From the NCBI GenBank assembly GCA_943788835.1, contig CALSRU010000012.1:1-64000 (forward strand): 64,000 nt of DNA. The letters are read 5' to 3'. Shown piece after piece: positions 50,069-59,328 of this stretch. The notes below the pieces were generated by a model. It ran no database searches and was not told the origin of the DNA. It saw nothing but the letters and a program-made list of their open reading frames with translations. The position numbers and the translations under genes are program-made. The stretch is from an uncultured Pseudomonadales bacterium (lineage in GTDB: Bacteria > Pseudomonadota > Gammaproteobacteria > Pseudomonadales > UBA7434). Position 1 is the stretch's first letter, and the number at the start of each line of letters is the position of its first letter.

Positions 50069-50785
50069 CTAATATATGGATTTGTTATGTTCAGTTTTTG
50101 CTGTGCCCCGATAATTGCGAAAGCCGGTGCTGTATATAACGATTAAACTAAGGAATGAGAATAATAGCAGTAGGGCGGCAATCGTATGCGCACTACTGTA
50201 ATTAAGCGATTCAACATGATCAAAAAGAACAATGCTCAATACCTGTGTTTCACCAGGAATGCTCCCACCAATCATTAAGACAATGCCAAACTCACCTGCT
50301 GTGTGACAAAAAGCCAATGCTGCGGCTGCTAATGTGGCGCGGCGACTGAGCGGCCAGACGACGCTAAAGAAGCGATCAAGCGGGCTGGCGCCTAGCGACG
50401 CCGCACTAAGCAAAATTATTCTCGGGATTTTTTCATAGCTACTTTGTAGCGGCTGCACGACAAAAGGTAGGGAGTAAATGATAGAGCCGACTACCAATCC
50501 TGAAAATGAGAAGGCTAAGTTGCTACCAAATAATGAACGCCATGTTTGCGCCGCCCAAGTGTTTGGCGCAAAGGCGACAAGCAAATAAAAGCCAATAACC
50601 GTGGGCGGCAGTATCAGTGGTAGGGCAATTAATGCTTCAAAGAAAGGCTTAAGAGCATGGTGGCTGCGGGCCAGCCACCATGCGAGTGGAACACCTAGTA
50701 GCATCAAAAATCCCGTGCTCACCATTGCTAATTTAAAGGTGAGCCAGACGGCTGCAATGTCATTAATAGAGAGGGCTTCAAACAT
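50069..50785 (-). CDS. modB: Molybdate ABC transporter permease ModB
   Basis: This 238-residue polytopic membrane subunit starts with AVWLTFKLAMVSTGFLMLLGVPLAWWLAR in two adjoining pieces. It carries the permease EAA-type loop AASLGASPLDRFFSVVWPLSRR, followed by HTAGEFGIVLMIGGSIPGETQ, which is characteristic of ModB. Five to six hydrophobic segments are visible. It sits between modA (44 bp) and modC (35 bp). Confidence 0.93.
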   Translation of the reverse strand: MFEALSINDIAAVWLTFKLAMVSTGFLMLLGVPLAWWLARSHHALKPFFEALIALPLILPPTVIGFYLLVAFAPNTWAAQTWRSLFGSNLAFSFSGLVVGSIIYSLPFVVQPLQSSYEKIPRIILLSAASLGASPLDRFFSVVWPLSRRATLAAAALAFCHTAGEFGIVLMIGGSIPGETQVLSIVLFDHVESLNYSSAHTIAALLLLFSFLSLIVIYSTGFRNYRGTAKTEHNKSIY

Positions 50786-50829
50786 AAAGGAAAAAAATCA
50801 TTGCTAAAAACTATTTATCAATATTGGTT

Positions 50830-51906
50830 TTATAGTGCTGCATCGCTTGTTTCGTAGCCATTGCGCTCGATAATGGCAGTGCCGATATCTGATTGTATAA
50901 ATTGTAAAAGTTCAAGTGCGTGCTGGTAGGTTTTTTTGCTGGTAGCGTGCATAGGGTGATCTGCGGGTTGAATTCTCTTAAGTTGTATTACCGATTGAGC
51001 GAGTAAACCATGGTATTCGGCAGGGATAAAGCAATATTGATAGGCCATTGCTGATGTTTTTATTCGCAATGCCTGTGACATGCTGAGTATGACACTATCT
51101 GCATCAGTCTTCTCAAACAGCTGTTGAGCGTGCGCAATATTCCTGGCATAGACGATTTTAGTGGGCTCGGCTTCAGTCAGCGAGGGCTGTAATTTATTTA
51201 GAAATACTTGGCTGGCTAGGCCATATGGCGCAGTGCGAGGGTTCGCTATGACAAGGCGCTGTGTATTTGCAAGCAGTTGATTGAGTGCGGCGCGGTGCAG
51301 ATCGGTCGGCATCTTCTCTTGACAAGCTGCAGCTAACTCTGGAGAGAGTTTGTTTTTTGTGACCCATGTGATCTTACCTGTGGCGTAGGTCTGTAAGCTA
51401 GTGGGTATGCCCAAGTTTTCTTGTAATAATAATGTTGGTCTTAGTTGGTCGGCTGCAAAAAATAGGTCATACGGTGCGCCATTGTTTATTTGGCTAAATA
51501 GCAGACCGGTTGCGCCACTCGAAATTTTTATTGCTGGCTGCGACTGGGCTTGCGATGTGTGTGCAAATGCTGTGAGTAATTCCTCAAGGGTATGTTTAAA
51601 GTTTGCGGCCACCGCTATACGCAGGACTACCGGATCTGAGTTAGTTAAATTGCTAAGCGCATTGTCACGGTCGGCATCAACCGTATTGCCAGATACTGAA
51701 TATCTATCGTCGATGCTAGAGGCGTGCGTCAGTAACACACTAGTGGTGATGAAAAAAATCAAAGTGGCGTGAAGCAGTATTGTGTAGATAATCTCGCGAC
51801 CTAGTTGTTGCGGCTGGATAAATGGCTTCGCACAGAGACTGTCTGGATCGGCTCCGGCAGGCAATGTTAACGTATAAAGTGGTTGGAGTCGTACAGCCCG
51901 CACCAC
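50830..51906 (-). CDS. modA: Molybdate-binding periplasmic protein ModA, with odd N-terminal extension
   Basis: The mature part (from about residue 92, VLRIAVAANFKHTLEELL) is a standard ModA: KISSGATGLLFSQINNGAPYDLFF in two pieces holds the oxyanion-binding Ser and Thr, and FAADQLRPTLL and YGLASQVFL follow. The N-terminus is unusual. The open frame starts with GTG codons at 51906, and no ATG occurs before the mature domain. A hydrophobic signal-like segment (TILLHATLIFFITTSVLLTHA) comes only after about 40 residues. Either the signal has a very long n-region or translation starts at a rarer codon within that stretch. About 28 polar residues (SSIDDRYSVSGNTVDADRDN and onward) then separate the signal from the domain. 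It is 20 bp after comF. Confidence 0.88.
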   Translation of the reverse strand: MVRAVRLQPLYTLTLPAGADPDSLCAKPFIQPQQLGREIIYTILLHATLIFFITTSVLLTHASSIDDRYSVSGNTVDADRDNALSNLTNSDPVVLRIAVAANFKHTLEELLTAFAHTSQAQSQPAIKISSGATGLLFSQINNGAPYDLFFAADQLRPTLLLQENLGIPTSLQTYATGKITWVTKNKLSPELAAACQEKMPTDLHRAALNQLLANTQRLVIANPRTAPYGLASQVFLNKLQPSLTEAEPTKIVYARNIAHAQQLFEKTDADSVILSMSQALRIKTSAMAYQYCFIPAEYHGLLAQSVIQLKRIQPADHPMHATSKKTYQHALELLQFIQSDIGTAIIERNGYETSDAAL

Positions 51907-51925
51907 TTGTTTTAGCTAACAGGGT

Positions 51926-52735
51926 TTAATCGGGCGCTGGAGTTCTGGCAAAGCACCAAACTTCACATGAAATAGCACCGGCATCCAGAAGGCTTTGGGC
52001 CGCTGCATTGGCTGTACTGGTTGTTGTGACCACATCATCGAGTAAGGCGACGTGCTTCCCGGTCACCTCGCATGTGGCGGTGAACGCTCCCCGTAAGTTG
52101 CGGGCTCGTTGTCGTCGAGAAAGGCCTTGTTGGGAGTGGGCGTCGCGGAGTCTTTGGCAGGCGTTGACAGCGAGTGGCAGTGACAATTGCCGGCACAGTG
52201 GTTTGCCAATTTCAATTGCCTGATTGAATCCGCGCTGACGTAACCGTCGCCGGTGCAGTGGAACCGGCACGACTAGGTCAACGTGACTGATGGGGATAGC
52301 CGCCCCAGATGGCTTCGAAGGATCGGCGCCATAGAATGTTTTAATGGTTCGCGCCATCTCATCGGCAATAATGCGTGCCGCGGGCAGTTGCATGGAGTGT
52401 TTGAGGCTATTTACTAATCTCGCGCTATGCGATGCGTATACATTGGCTGCTATGCAGCGCTCAAATATAGGTCGTTGGCTAATACACCACGCGCAAAAAA
52501 CCCTACTTGTAGCTCCTGCGGTTAGCGGTAGGGCGCATCGGGCGCAGCTTGAATGCACTGTAAGTCTTTGATTATTCAGTGCTAAGCGGCACTCTTTGCA
52601 CAGTGCTTGGGTCGTTTCGCTGAGGGCATCACAAATGTGACATCGTTCAGGAAGCAGCCACTCAATGCTGTGGCGCGTAAATGTCGCTCCGTAAGCGCGA
52701 ACAAGATGTTTGAACTTCCTGTTAACCATTTTCAT
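51926..52735 (-). CDS. comF: ComF/GntX family phosphoribosyltransferase-like protein
   Basis: The 269-residue protein has an N-terminal pair of zinc-finger-like cysteine clusters (CHICDALSETTQALCKEC and CARCALPL...FCAWC). A type I phosphoribosyltransferase domain ends in the PRPP loop VALLDDVVTTTSTANAAA. ComF-type proteins take part in DNA uptake for transformation, and the E. coli relative GntX in use of DNA as carbon source; the enzyme activity is not established. It is divergent from bioB, the order also known in Pseudomonas. Downstream modA follows after 20 bp and may be co-transcribed. Confidence 0.9.
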   Translation of the reverse strand: MKMVNRKFKHLVRAYGATFTRHSIEWLLPERCHICDALSETTQALCKECRLALNNQRLTVHSSCARCALPLTAGATSRVFCAWCISQRPIFERCIAANVYASHSARLVNSLKHSMQLPAARIIADEMARTIKTFYGADPSKPSGAAIPISHVDLVVPVPLHRRRLRQRGFNQAIEIGKPLCRQLSLPLAVNACQRLRDAHSQQGLSRRQRARNLRGAFTATCEVTGKHVALLDDVVTTTSTANAAAQSLLDAGAISCEVWCFARTPAPD

Positions 52736-52744
52736 CCTTGAAAG

Positions 52745-52772
52745 TTGACAGCAATCTTTAGCGCACTATTAT
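52745..52772 (+). promoter_or_regulatory. Putative sigma-70 promoter of the biotin operon
   Basis: A perfect -35 TTGACA (52745-52750) and TATTAT (52767-52772) are 16 bases apart, 76 bp before the bioB ATG chosen here. The hexamers place the transcription start near 52780, which argues against starting BioB at 52785. I did not find the TTGTAAAC-type BirA operator around it, so repression by biotin is not shown. Confidence 0.55.
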
Positions 52773-52847
52773 ATCTGGCTGGCGATGCCGCGTGAATCCA
52801 TATTCATGGAGTTGAGTGGCTGCAATCATTTTAGAGTAGGTTTTTTT

Positions 52848-54002
52848 ATGAATAAGACCAGTACAGCTGCTACATCAGCAATGACTGAGCACTCGCTTTC
52901 TGCTCCTCAGAAGGCTTCCGCTTCGCGCGGATTATTGCGGCATGATTGGGCAAAGGATGAGATACAGGCACTTTTTGACCTGCCATTCAACGACCTCATA
53001 TTCAAAGCGCATACTGTGCATCGACAAAACTTCGATCCTAATGCGGTGCAGGTGAGCACGCTGCTCTCGATTAAAACCGGTGCTTGCCCGGAAGACTGCG
53101 CTTATTGCCCGCAAAGTACGAGGTACGATACTGGTCTTAGCGTTGAGCAGTTGATGGAGGTAGAAAAAGTTATTAGTCAGGCTGAGGCGGCTAAGCGGGC
53201 GGGCTCAACTCGATTTTGCATGGGGGCCGCATGGCGTTCCCCCAAAGATCGCGACATGCCTGCGGTGCTGGCGATGGTTAAAGGTGTTAAGGATCTAGGT
53301 CTAGAAACCTGTATGACCTTAGGCATGCTCAAGCAAGATCAAGCCAAGGCTTTGGGGGAGGCAGGTCTCGATTATTACAACCATAACCTGGATACATCGC
53401 CCGAATATTATCGCGATATTATTACCACTCGAACTTATCAAGATAGGTTAGATACTTTGCAGCAAGTCCGCGACGCAGGTATTAATGTTTGTGCTGGGGG
53501 TATCGTTGGGATGGGTGAGTCTTCTGCCGATCGTGTCGGTTTTTTACAGCAGCTGGCGAATTTGCCTGAGCACCCGCAAAGTGTTCCCATTAATCAGCTC
53601 GTTAGAGTTGAGGGTACACCGCTGGCTAATTCTGATGACTTTGATAGTTTTGATTTTATAAGAACTTTGGCGGTTGCTCGTATAATGATGCCCGAGTCAC
53701 ATGTTCGACTATCGGCAGGCCGTGAGGAGATGAACCAAGAGATGCAGGCTTTAGCCTTTTTTGTAGGCGCTAATTCAATTTTTTATGGTGAGAAATTACT
53801 TACCACTCCTAACCCTCAGGCCAATGAGGATATGCGCTTGTTTGACAAATTGGGTATTCACCCTGAAGTGCCGAGTGTCGCTGCTGATCGTCACAGCTCA
53901 AATCTTGAAAAATCTGCTGATGCAATGGGAGCGATGTCTAAAAGTGGCCATGCAGTACAGCCACTTTTTTATGATGCGGCAGCTGCGCAAGCGCAGCAAT
54001 AG
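52848..54002 (+). CDS. bioB: Biotin synthase BioB
   Basis: This 384-residue radical SAM enzyme inserts sulfur into dethiobiotin. It has the cluster-binding motif [15 protein letters not shown], the 2Fe-2S region with SAGREEM, and GIVGMGES. The open frame begins at 52785, but the ATG at 52848 has AGTAGG seven bases upstream and lies clear of the promoter. The first ~30 residues form a Ser/Ala/Thr-rich leader before the family core [19 protein letters not shown]. It heads bioB-bioF-bioHC-bioD. Confidence 0.96.
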   Translation: MNKTSTAATSAMTEHSLSAPQKASASRGLLRHDWAKDEIQALFDLPFNDLIFKAHTVHRQNFDPNAVQVSTLLSIKTGACPEDCAYCPQSTRYDTGLSVEQLMEVEKVISQAEAAKRAGSTRFCMGAAWRSPKDRDMPAVLAMVKGVKDLGLETCMTLGMLKQDQAKALGEAGLDYYNHNLDTSPEYYRDIITTRTYQDRLDTLQQVRDAGINVCAGGIVGMGESSADRVGFLQQLANLPEHPQSVPINQLVRVEGTPLANSDDFDSFDFIRTLAVARIMMPESHVRLSAGREEMNQEMQALAFFVGANSIFYGEKLLTTPNPQANEDMRLFDKLGIHPEVPSVAADRHSSNLEKSADAMGAMSKSGHAVQPLFYDAAAAQAQQ

Positions 54003-54078
54003 TACGAGAAACGATTTCATATGATGCGTACGTCGCGCTTCCCTTTCAATTGTGGTTGCTCTTCGCGGTTAATTCTCT

Positions 54079-55269
54079 GTGGGTAACTGGCTAGGTCAGC
54101 TTGCGCCGCAGTTGCAGCAAGCACAAAGTACAGATGCTTATCGGCGCCGTCGAGAGATAAATTCAGCGCAAGGTCCTTCGGTCTCAGTGGACGGTCGACG
54201 CATGCTGAATTTTTCTAGCAATGATTATTTGGCCTTGGCCAATCACCCTCAAGTGGTTGAAGCCTTTACTGATGCCGCTGGTCGCTATGGCGTTGGGTCA
54301 GGCGCTTCTCACTTGGTTGTTGGTCATCATGCCCTCCACCATCAGTTAGAGTGCGCGTTAGCAGATTACACCGGGCGTCAGCGAGCGTTAGTTTTTTCTA
54401 GTGGCTACATGGCTAATCTAGGCTTGCTGCAGGCATTGCTTGGTAAGGGCGATAGCCTGTTTCAGGACAAGCTTAATCATGCATCATTGATCGATGGGGG
54501 TTTGGCATGTGGTGCCAAACAGTTGCGCTATCGCCATAAAGACATTGAGCATTTAGAGTCATTGTTGCAAAAGCATGGGCAAGGTCGCGCTATGCTAGTG
54601 ACTGACGGCGTCTTTAGCATGGATGGTGATCTTGCTCCATTGGCGCAACTCGCAACATTGGCCGACCGTTATAAAGCAGTATTGATGGTCGATGATGCGC
54701 ATGGATTCGGCGTGCTTGGTGAGACCGGTGCGGGCAGCGCTCAATACGCCCATCTCAATCAGCATCAGGTTCCCATATTGATGGGCACGCTGGGTAAGGC
54801 TTTGGGTGTTGCTGGCGCATTTATTGCGGGCAGTAATGACCTTATTGAAACGTTGGTTCAGTCGGCACGTAATTATACATACACTACTGCGCTCCCCGCT
54901 GCATGCGCTGCCGCGACGTTGGCAGCATTGCGTATTAGTCGCAGTGAGCCTCAGCGACGTGAGCATTTGCAAAGTTTGCTTAAGCAATTCAAAAGTGGTT
55001 GTCAAAGCCGAGGCATTCCGCTGCCAGTTGGTGAGGCACCCCTGACGCCTATTGTGCCAATCATCGTGGGCAGTAACCAGCGTGCTCTGGCGTTATCAAA
55101 TTATCTTGGTCGGCACGATATGTTAGCGATAGCCATTCGTCCACCAACTGTACCGGTAGGGAGTGCGCGCTTACGGATCAGTTTCTCGGCTGGCCATTCT
55201 GCCGATGATGTTACCGCTTTAATTAATGTGCTCGAGAGTGGTTGTAAAGAAATAGGTGCGTTGCTTTGA
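54079..55269 (+). CDS. bioF: 8-Amino-7-oxononanoate synthase BioF
   Basis: This 396-residue PLP enzyme condenses pimeloyl-ACP with alanine. Motifs include FSSNDYLALANHPQV, GSGASHLVVGHHALH, DGVFSMDGDLAPL, VDDAHGFGVLG and GTLGKALGVAGAF, in which the Lys binds PLP. The start is a GTG at 54079, giving GNWLGQLAPQLQQAQ, the usual family start. It is 76 bp after bioB. The Ala transaminase BioA is not in the window. Confidence 0.96.
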   Translation: MGNWLGQLAPQLQQAQSTDAYRRRREINSAQGPSVSVDGRRMLNFSSNDYLALANHPQVVEAFTDAAGRYGVGSGASHLVVGHHALHHQLECALADYTGRQRALVFSSGYMANLGLLQALLGKGDSLFQDKLNHASLIDGGLACGAKQLRYRHKDIEHLESLLQKHGQGRAMLVTDGVFSMDGDLAPLAQLATLADRYKAVLMVDDAHGFGVLGETGAGSAQYAHLNQHQVPILMGTLGKALGVAGAFIAGSNDLIETLVQSARNYTYTTALPAACAAATLAALRISRSEPQRREHLQSLLKQFKSGCQSRGIPLPVGEAPLTPIVPIIVGSNQRALALSNYLGRHDMLAIAIRPPTVPVGSARLRISFSAGHSADDVTALINVLESGCKEIGALL

Positions 55270-55325
55270 TGCCGAAGCAACGTATTTATAAAAGCAATTT
55301 ATGCGTTGCGAAGCAGTAGGCCCCG

Positions 55326-57008
55326 ATGATGCGCTTGAACTATAACGATTCCAATAATAACAGCAAGCCTGCTTTGCTGTTATTACATGGCTGGGCTTCA
55401 AGCAGTCAAATTTGGTCGGGGATTACTGGAAGCCTTGCCGAACATTTTAGTATTTACATGCTTGATTTACCCGGCCATGGTGTCAATGCTGATATGCAAT
55501 GCGCGACAGTTGATAAGTTTTGTGAATGCTTTCACCTTGATGTAGAGCCGCTTTTACCCTCTGAATATTTTCTTCTTGGTTGGTCTCTTGGCGGATCTTT
55601 GGCAAGCTTATTGGCGCTGCAGACTAGTCGAGTTAAAGCATTAATTACGGTAGCTAGTAACCCCGTTTTTGTAGCAAAAGAAGCGGGCGGTCAGGGGATG
55701 TCTCCTGCTGTATTTGGCCAGTTTCAACAAGATTTTCATGTCAATGCGCAGTCTGCGTTACAGCGATTTGTTATGTTGCAAACTCGCGGTTCTGCGACTT
55801 CCCGAGCTGACATGCGTTGGATTAAAAGTCAGTCCGGCGTCTCGCTATCTGATCCATCTGGAGTGAGTAGTGCTTTGCAGTGGTTGGCCGATCTTGATGT
55901 TTTGAGCTGTTACCGTGATCTAAATATTCCTGTTATGCATTACCTAGGTATGCATGATGCACTGGTGCCGGCAGCGCTTGCTGGCCAGTTGGCAAAGTCT
56001 TTTTCAACACATAAAGTTCGGTGTTTTTCACACTCGGGGCATGTACCGTTTATTAGTGAGCGTTCTTTGTGGCTCAAGTATATTGTTAGTGACCTTCACG
56101 CTTTGGTTAAAGAGGTGTCTGATGGTGGTGGTCTATCGAGATTCCCCGCCGTGACGGTAGATTCTCATGCGACTAACGATGCAGAAATTATCGATAAGCG
56201 CTCAGTAGCGCGAGCCTTTTCACGAGCAGCTACTGCTTACGATTCAATAGCCTGCTTGCAAAAAGATGTGGGTGAGGGCTTGTTGAAACTTATTGATAAT
56301 GGTCAGCACGGGTCTAGTGCGGGGAATATCTCCATACTAGATCTTGGATCGGGCACTGGTTATTTTTCTCGGAAAATAAAGTCTGAGCGAGATGAGAGCT
56401 CTATAATAGAGCTCGATTTGTCGGCTGGAATGCTCCACGAAAGTCGGCGTGTTTCATCCCAGCTTAAATTAATTGAGCCTGCACTCGTGCAAGCTGATTT
56501 TGAGCGGCTGCCTTTTAAGTCAAAGTCATTCGATCGGATTTTTGCTAATTTGTCATTGCAGTGGTGCTCAGATTTTGCGAGTGCAATCCGAGCATTGTAT
56601 ACGCTTGTTTGTGTTGATGGCGTGTTAGCGTTCACAACCTTGCTAGATGGATCGCTGTATGCATTTCGCAGAGCTGGTGTTGCGCTTGATGATGCGCCGC
56701 ATGTCAATAATTTTTATAGCGAAGAGCAGTTGCTTCATTGTGTCCGGCAATCGCTATTCGGACTAGTCGAATGGGAAGTGGTAGATCATATTGAAACGTT
56801 CGATACGGTTAAAGACATGTTAGTCAGTGTCAAGGGTATTGGAGCCGGCAATCATAGGCGTGATAGAGCGCCTGGTTTGATGGGTAGAGATCGCTATAAA
56901 AAATTCTGCGAGGCTTTAGAATTAACAAGGAATGCATCAGGTCAACTTGAGTTAAATTATCGAATTTTGAGTGCGGTTTTGCACAGAGAAGCTAGGATGG
57001 GTCGTTAG
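55326..57008 (+). CDS. BioH-BioC fusion: pimeloyl-ACP methyl ester esterase plus malonyl-ACP methyltransferase
   Basis: Two biotin enzymes are joined in one 560-residue frame. Residues 1-260 are a BioH-type alpha/beta hydrolase with nucleophile Ser87 in GWSLGG, Asp211 in MHDALVP and His239 in GHVPFIS. Residues 290-560 are a BioC-type methyltransferase (KRSVARAFSRAATAYDS, SAM motif ILDLGSGTGYFS at 337-348, then NLSLQWC). BioC methylates malonyl-ACP so that fatty-acid synthesis can build the pimelate chain, and BioH removes the ester at the end. The 30-residue Ser/Gly/Asp-rich linker holds no stop or start signal. In most relatives bioH and bioC are separate neighbouring genes in this order. 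Such fusions are known in some bacteria. Confidence 0.93.
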   Translation: MMRLNYNDSNNNSKPALLLLHGWASSSQIWSGITGSLAEHFSIYMLDLPGHGVNADMQCATVDKFCECFHLDVEPLLPSEYFLLGWSLGGSLASLLALQTSRVKALITVASNPVFVAKEAGGQGMSPAVFGQFQQDFHVNAQSALQRFVMLQTRGSATSRADMRWIKSQSGVSLSDPSGVSSALQWLADLDVLSCYRDLNIPVMHYLGMHDALVPAALAGQLAKSFSTHKVRCFSHSGHVPFISERSLWLKYIVSDLHALVKEVSDGGGLSRFPAVTVDSHATNDAEIIDKRSVARAFSRAATAYDSIACLQKDVGEGLLKLIDNGQHGSSAGNISILDLGSGTGYFSRKIKSERDESSIIELDLSAGMLHESRRVSSQLKLIEPALVQADFERLPFKSKSFDRIFANLSLQWCSDFASAIRALYTLVCVDGVLAFTTLLDGSLYAFRRAGVALDDAPHVNNFYSEEQLLHCVRQSLFGLVEWEVVDHIETFDTVKDMLVSVKGIGAGNHRRDRAPGLMGRDRYKKFCEALELTRNASGQLELNYRILSAVLHREARMGR

Positions 57009-57009
57009 A

Positions 57010-57702
57010 ATGTGTGCCGCGAAGGTGTTATTTATTACAGGAACTGATACTGATGTTGGGAAAACCGTCGTTGCCTGCGGCTTGCTTAGTGCCTTCAATC
57101 AGGCGGGATACACAACCGCCGCGCTTAAGCCAGTTGCGGCTGGAGCTGAGCAGATAGGAGCGACATTAATAAACGCTGACGCTGAGAATTTGCAGCATTT
57201 TGCAAGTGTTAGTTTACCCTATGGAGCGGTCAATCCTTACGTATTTCCTGATGCTGTGGCTCCGCACATCGCGGCTGATAATCGGGGTCAAGTACTCACT
57301 GTAGCGAAGCTCAAAGAGGCCTCGCAGGCTGCCCTGCGGGCGCATGCGGATTATCTGGTGGTCGAAGGGGCTGGTGGCTGGCTAGTGCCATTGAATGAGC
57401 AGGAAACACTTGCTGATTTTGCCATGACGATCACCGCTGAGGTTATTTTGGTGGTGGGCTTGAAGTTGGGCTGCATCAATCATGCACTGCTAAGTGAGCA
57501 GGCAGTCAGAGCCTCTGGTCTGAAGGTGGTTGGTTGGGTAGCGAATCATATAAGCCCCGCTATGCCAGAGAGTGCTGCTAATGTAGAGGCATTACGCACT
57601 CACCTTGCGGCACCATTATTGGGTGAGGTGGCTTATATGCCTGAGGCCGATAGTACGGCCATAGGGGCTAGCCTTGACCTCTCCAGTTTGATAAGTGCCT
57701 AA
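57010..57702 (+). CDS. bioD: Dethiobiotin synthetase BioD
   Basis: This 230-residue ATP-dependent enzyme closes the ureido ring from 7,8-diaminopelargonate and CO2. It has FITGTDTDVGKTVVACGLL with the P-loop, the LKPVAAG substrate segment, and VVEGAGGWLVPL. The ATG at 57010, one base after the stop of the BioH-BioC gene, gives the correct N-terminus; the frame is open further upstream only by overlap with that gene. It is the last gene of the biotin operon. Confidence 0.96.
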   Translation: MCAAKVLFITGTDTDVGKTVVACGLLSAFNQAGYTTAALKPVAAGAEQIGATLINADAENLQHFASVSLPYGAVNPYVFPDAVAPHIAADNRGQVLTVAKLKEASQAALRAHADYLVVEGAGGWLVPLNEQETLADFAMTITAEVILVVGLKLGCINHALLSEQAVRASGLKVVGWVANHISPAMPESAANVEALRTHLAAPLLGEVAYMPEADSTAIGASLDLSSLISA

Positions 57703-57952
57703 AAGGAGGCTTATGTGCCTGTAAAATATGGGTTTTATGCGCGATAAGGCTCATTTTTTAGTTGACGGGCTTTAGCGGTATTTTGCCGGAATCACTAGCC
57801 TAAATGCACAATGTCTGCTTAAATTATAAGCATAGGTGATTTTTTAGCTCGCATTCATTGCAGCCCAGTTAACCCCTAGGAAGCCAACAAATATTTAGAG
57901 GGTTACCTATACTGCCAACGAGCATCGCAATAGGCGGGAGCACAGTCAGATT

Positions 57953-58195
57953 ATGGCCGGAATATCCTTAACTCAAGTAGGTTCGTCAGGTATCCAAAGC
58001 GGCCTCGAGCAGGCTCAGCGAGCTGCGCAGGACATAGCTCGCGTGGGTACTGCCAGCGATCAAACCTCGTCTTTGGCCTCATTAGTCGAATCGAGCGTCG
58101 ATTTGTTGGAGGCTAAAAATCAAGTGCAGGCTTCTGCCAAATTGATCAGTGCAGGCGATGAAGTACTCGGCACAATCATTGACACAATTGCCTAA
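57953..58195 (+). CDS. Small protein resembling the C-terminal helix of flagellar rod/hook proteins
   Basis: The 80-residue protein ends in SLASLVESSVDLLEAKNQVQASAKLISAGDEVLGTIIDTIA-like sequence (residues 41-80). It resembles the C-terminal helix of FlgG/FlgE-type rod proteins (the NLxxxxxxYxANxKVxxxxDEML pattern). No flagellar genes lie nearby. Small proteins of this sort next to bioD are found in related gammaproteobacteria; function is unknown. A 250-bp gap separates it from bioD. The next gene begins 39 bp downstream, so the two may form a unit. Confidence 0.65.
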   Translation: MAGISLTQVGSSGIQSGLEQAQRAAQDIARVGTASDQTSSLASLVESSVDLLEAKNQVQASAKLISAGDEVLGTIIDTIA

Positions 58196-58234
58196 TCAGG
58201 CTGTCCCGCATTATCCGTCGACTCGTTCGATCAT

Positions 58235-58861
58235 ATGAACGCCATTGTCATTCCCGCCAGTCCAATCCTCCAATCGCAAGCTGCTCTCCGTCAGCCCACT
58301 AACTTGAGTGCGCCGATCGAAAAAAATGCCACGGACAATGAATCTAGTGCGGAGCCCCGCGAGCTGGGTGCTGCTGAGGAGGCTCGTTCTAGCAACCCCG
58401 CCGCTAAGTCCTACACGGCCGAAGAGCAACAAAAGATTAGTGAGCTTGCTGCGCGAGACCGTGAAGTTCGCGCTCATGAGGCGGCACATGCGAGTGTGGG
58501 TGGTATTTATGCAGGTGCGCCCTCCTATAATTTTGCGAGAGGTCCGGACGGCAAAAACTATGCGGTTAGTGGTGAAGTCAGTATCGATGTGAGCCCCGTG
58601 GCTGGCAACCCCCAGGCGACAATAGATAAAGCTCAAATTGTGCGACGTGCGGCATTGGCACCGGCTCAGCCGTCGTTACAGGATCGTGCTGTGGCGAGTG
58701 CCGCAATCGCGCTAGAGCAATCGGCAAGACAAGAATTACAAATGCAAAATAACTCGCGGGAAGCGTCGCCGACAAATAGCGAGTCTAAATTAGCGACCTT
58801 CACTTATATTGCACAAGCGCCTTCCTCTGAGCCCGGCAGTATGGTGAACGAATTGGTATGA
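58235..58861 (+). CDS. SprA-related family putative metalloprotease (CJM1_0395-like)
   Basis: The 208-residue protein has the family core ELAARDREVRAHEAAHASVG, whose HEAAH looks like a zinc-binding HExxH. GPDGKNYAVSGEVSIDVSPVAG and ATIDKAQIVRRAALAPAQPS then lead into a C-terminal Ala-rich helix. The first ~55 residues are low-complexity and polar. No signal peptide is evident. The family is described mainly from sequence; function is untested and protease activity is an inference from the motif. Confidence 0.8.
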   Translation: MNAIVIPASPILQSQAALRQPTNLSAPIEKNATDNESSAEPRELGAAEEARSSNPAAKSYTAEEQQKISELAARDREVRAHEAAHASVGGIYAGAPSYNFARGPDGKNYAVSGEVSIDVSPVAGNPQATIDKAQIVRRAALAPAQPSLQDRAVASAAIALEQSARQELQMQNNSREASPTNSESKLATFTYIAQAPSSEPGSMVNELV

Positions 58862-59055
58862 TATTGCCTCAACAGGTTTGATGGCTTTAGGCTTGTTTTT
58901 TTTTCGCACCGTCTCCAATGAGCCACATAAGCCTTATCTGCTTTAAATGCGTATACAAGCTGATTAATGGCCGTGCATTGCTGGCGAAGTATTTTTAAAG
59001 TGCTTATTAGTAACGGGCACAATGCGTGCCGATAATATGTTTAGGAATTAGCCCT

Positions 59056-59304
59056 ATGTCGAGTAATAAATTTTTAGCACCGCAAGATGACGTGCGCGAC
59101 AATTCATCGGTACTTAATAATAAAGAAGCCGCAGCGCAGCTATCGGAAGATGATCTCGAGCGCGTGGCTCAATATCTTGACTCGCCGATACATCGCATAG
59201 ATCGAAAGCCATTTCGACCGTGGATGATGATGGCTAGTCTGGTTGGTGTAGTGACGCTGCTGAGTTTTTTAAGTTTAGCCATTTCTCGCTGGGTACTGCC
59301 ATAA
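59056..59304 (+). CDS. DUF3094 family small membrane protein
   Basis: The 82-residue protein has an acidic N-terminal part, LSEDDLERVAQYLDSPIHRIDRKPFRPW (in two adjoining pieces, about 33-60), and a single C-terminal membrane helix (MMASLVGVVTLLSFLSLAIS). This layout, with the conserved ERKPFRPW-like motif, matches the DUF3094 family found in pseudomonad-related gammaproteobacteria. The frame is open from 59026, but ATG 59056 fits better. It converges on the PilZ gene. Confidence 0.75.
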   Translation: MSSNKFLAPQDDVRDNSSVLNNKEAAAQLSEDDLERVAQYLDSPIHRIDRKPFRPWMMMASLVGVVTLLSFLSLAISRWVLP

Positions 59305-59328
59305 GCAGCAAGTTTTTTCAGCTAGCGA

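Noticed and set aside
52736-52847. Biotin repressor (BirA) operator upstream of bioB
   Set aside because: I looked for the TTGTAAAC-type palindrome near the promoter and did not find it.
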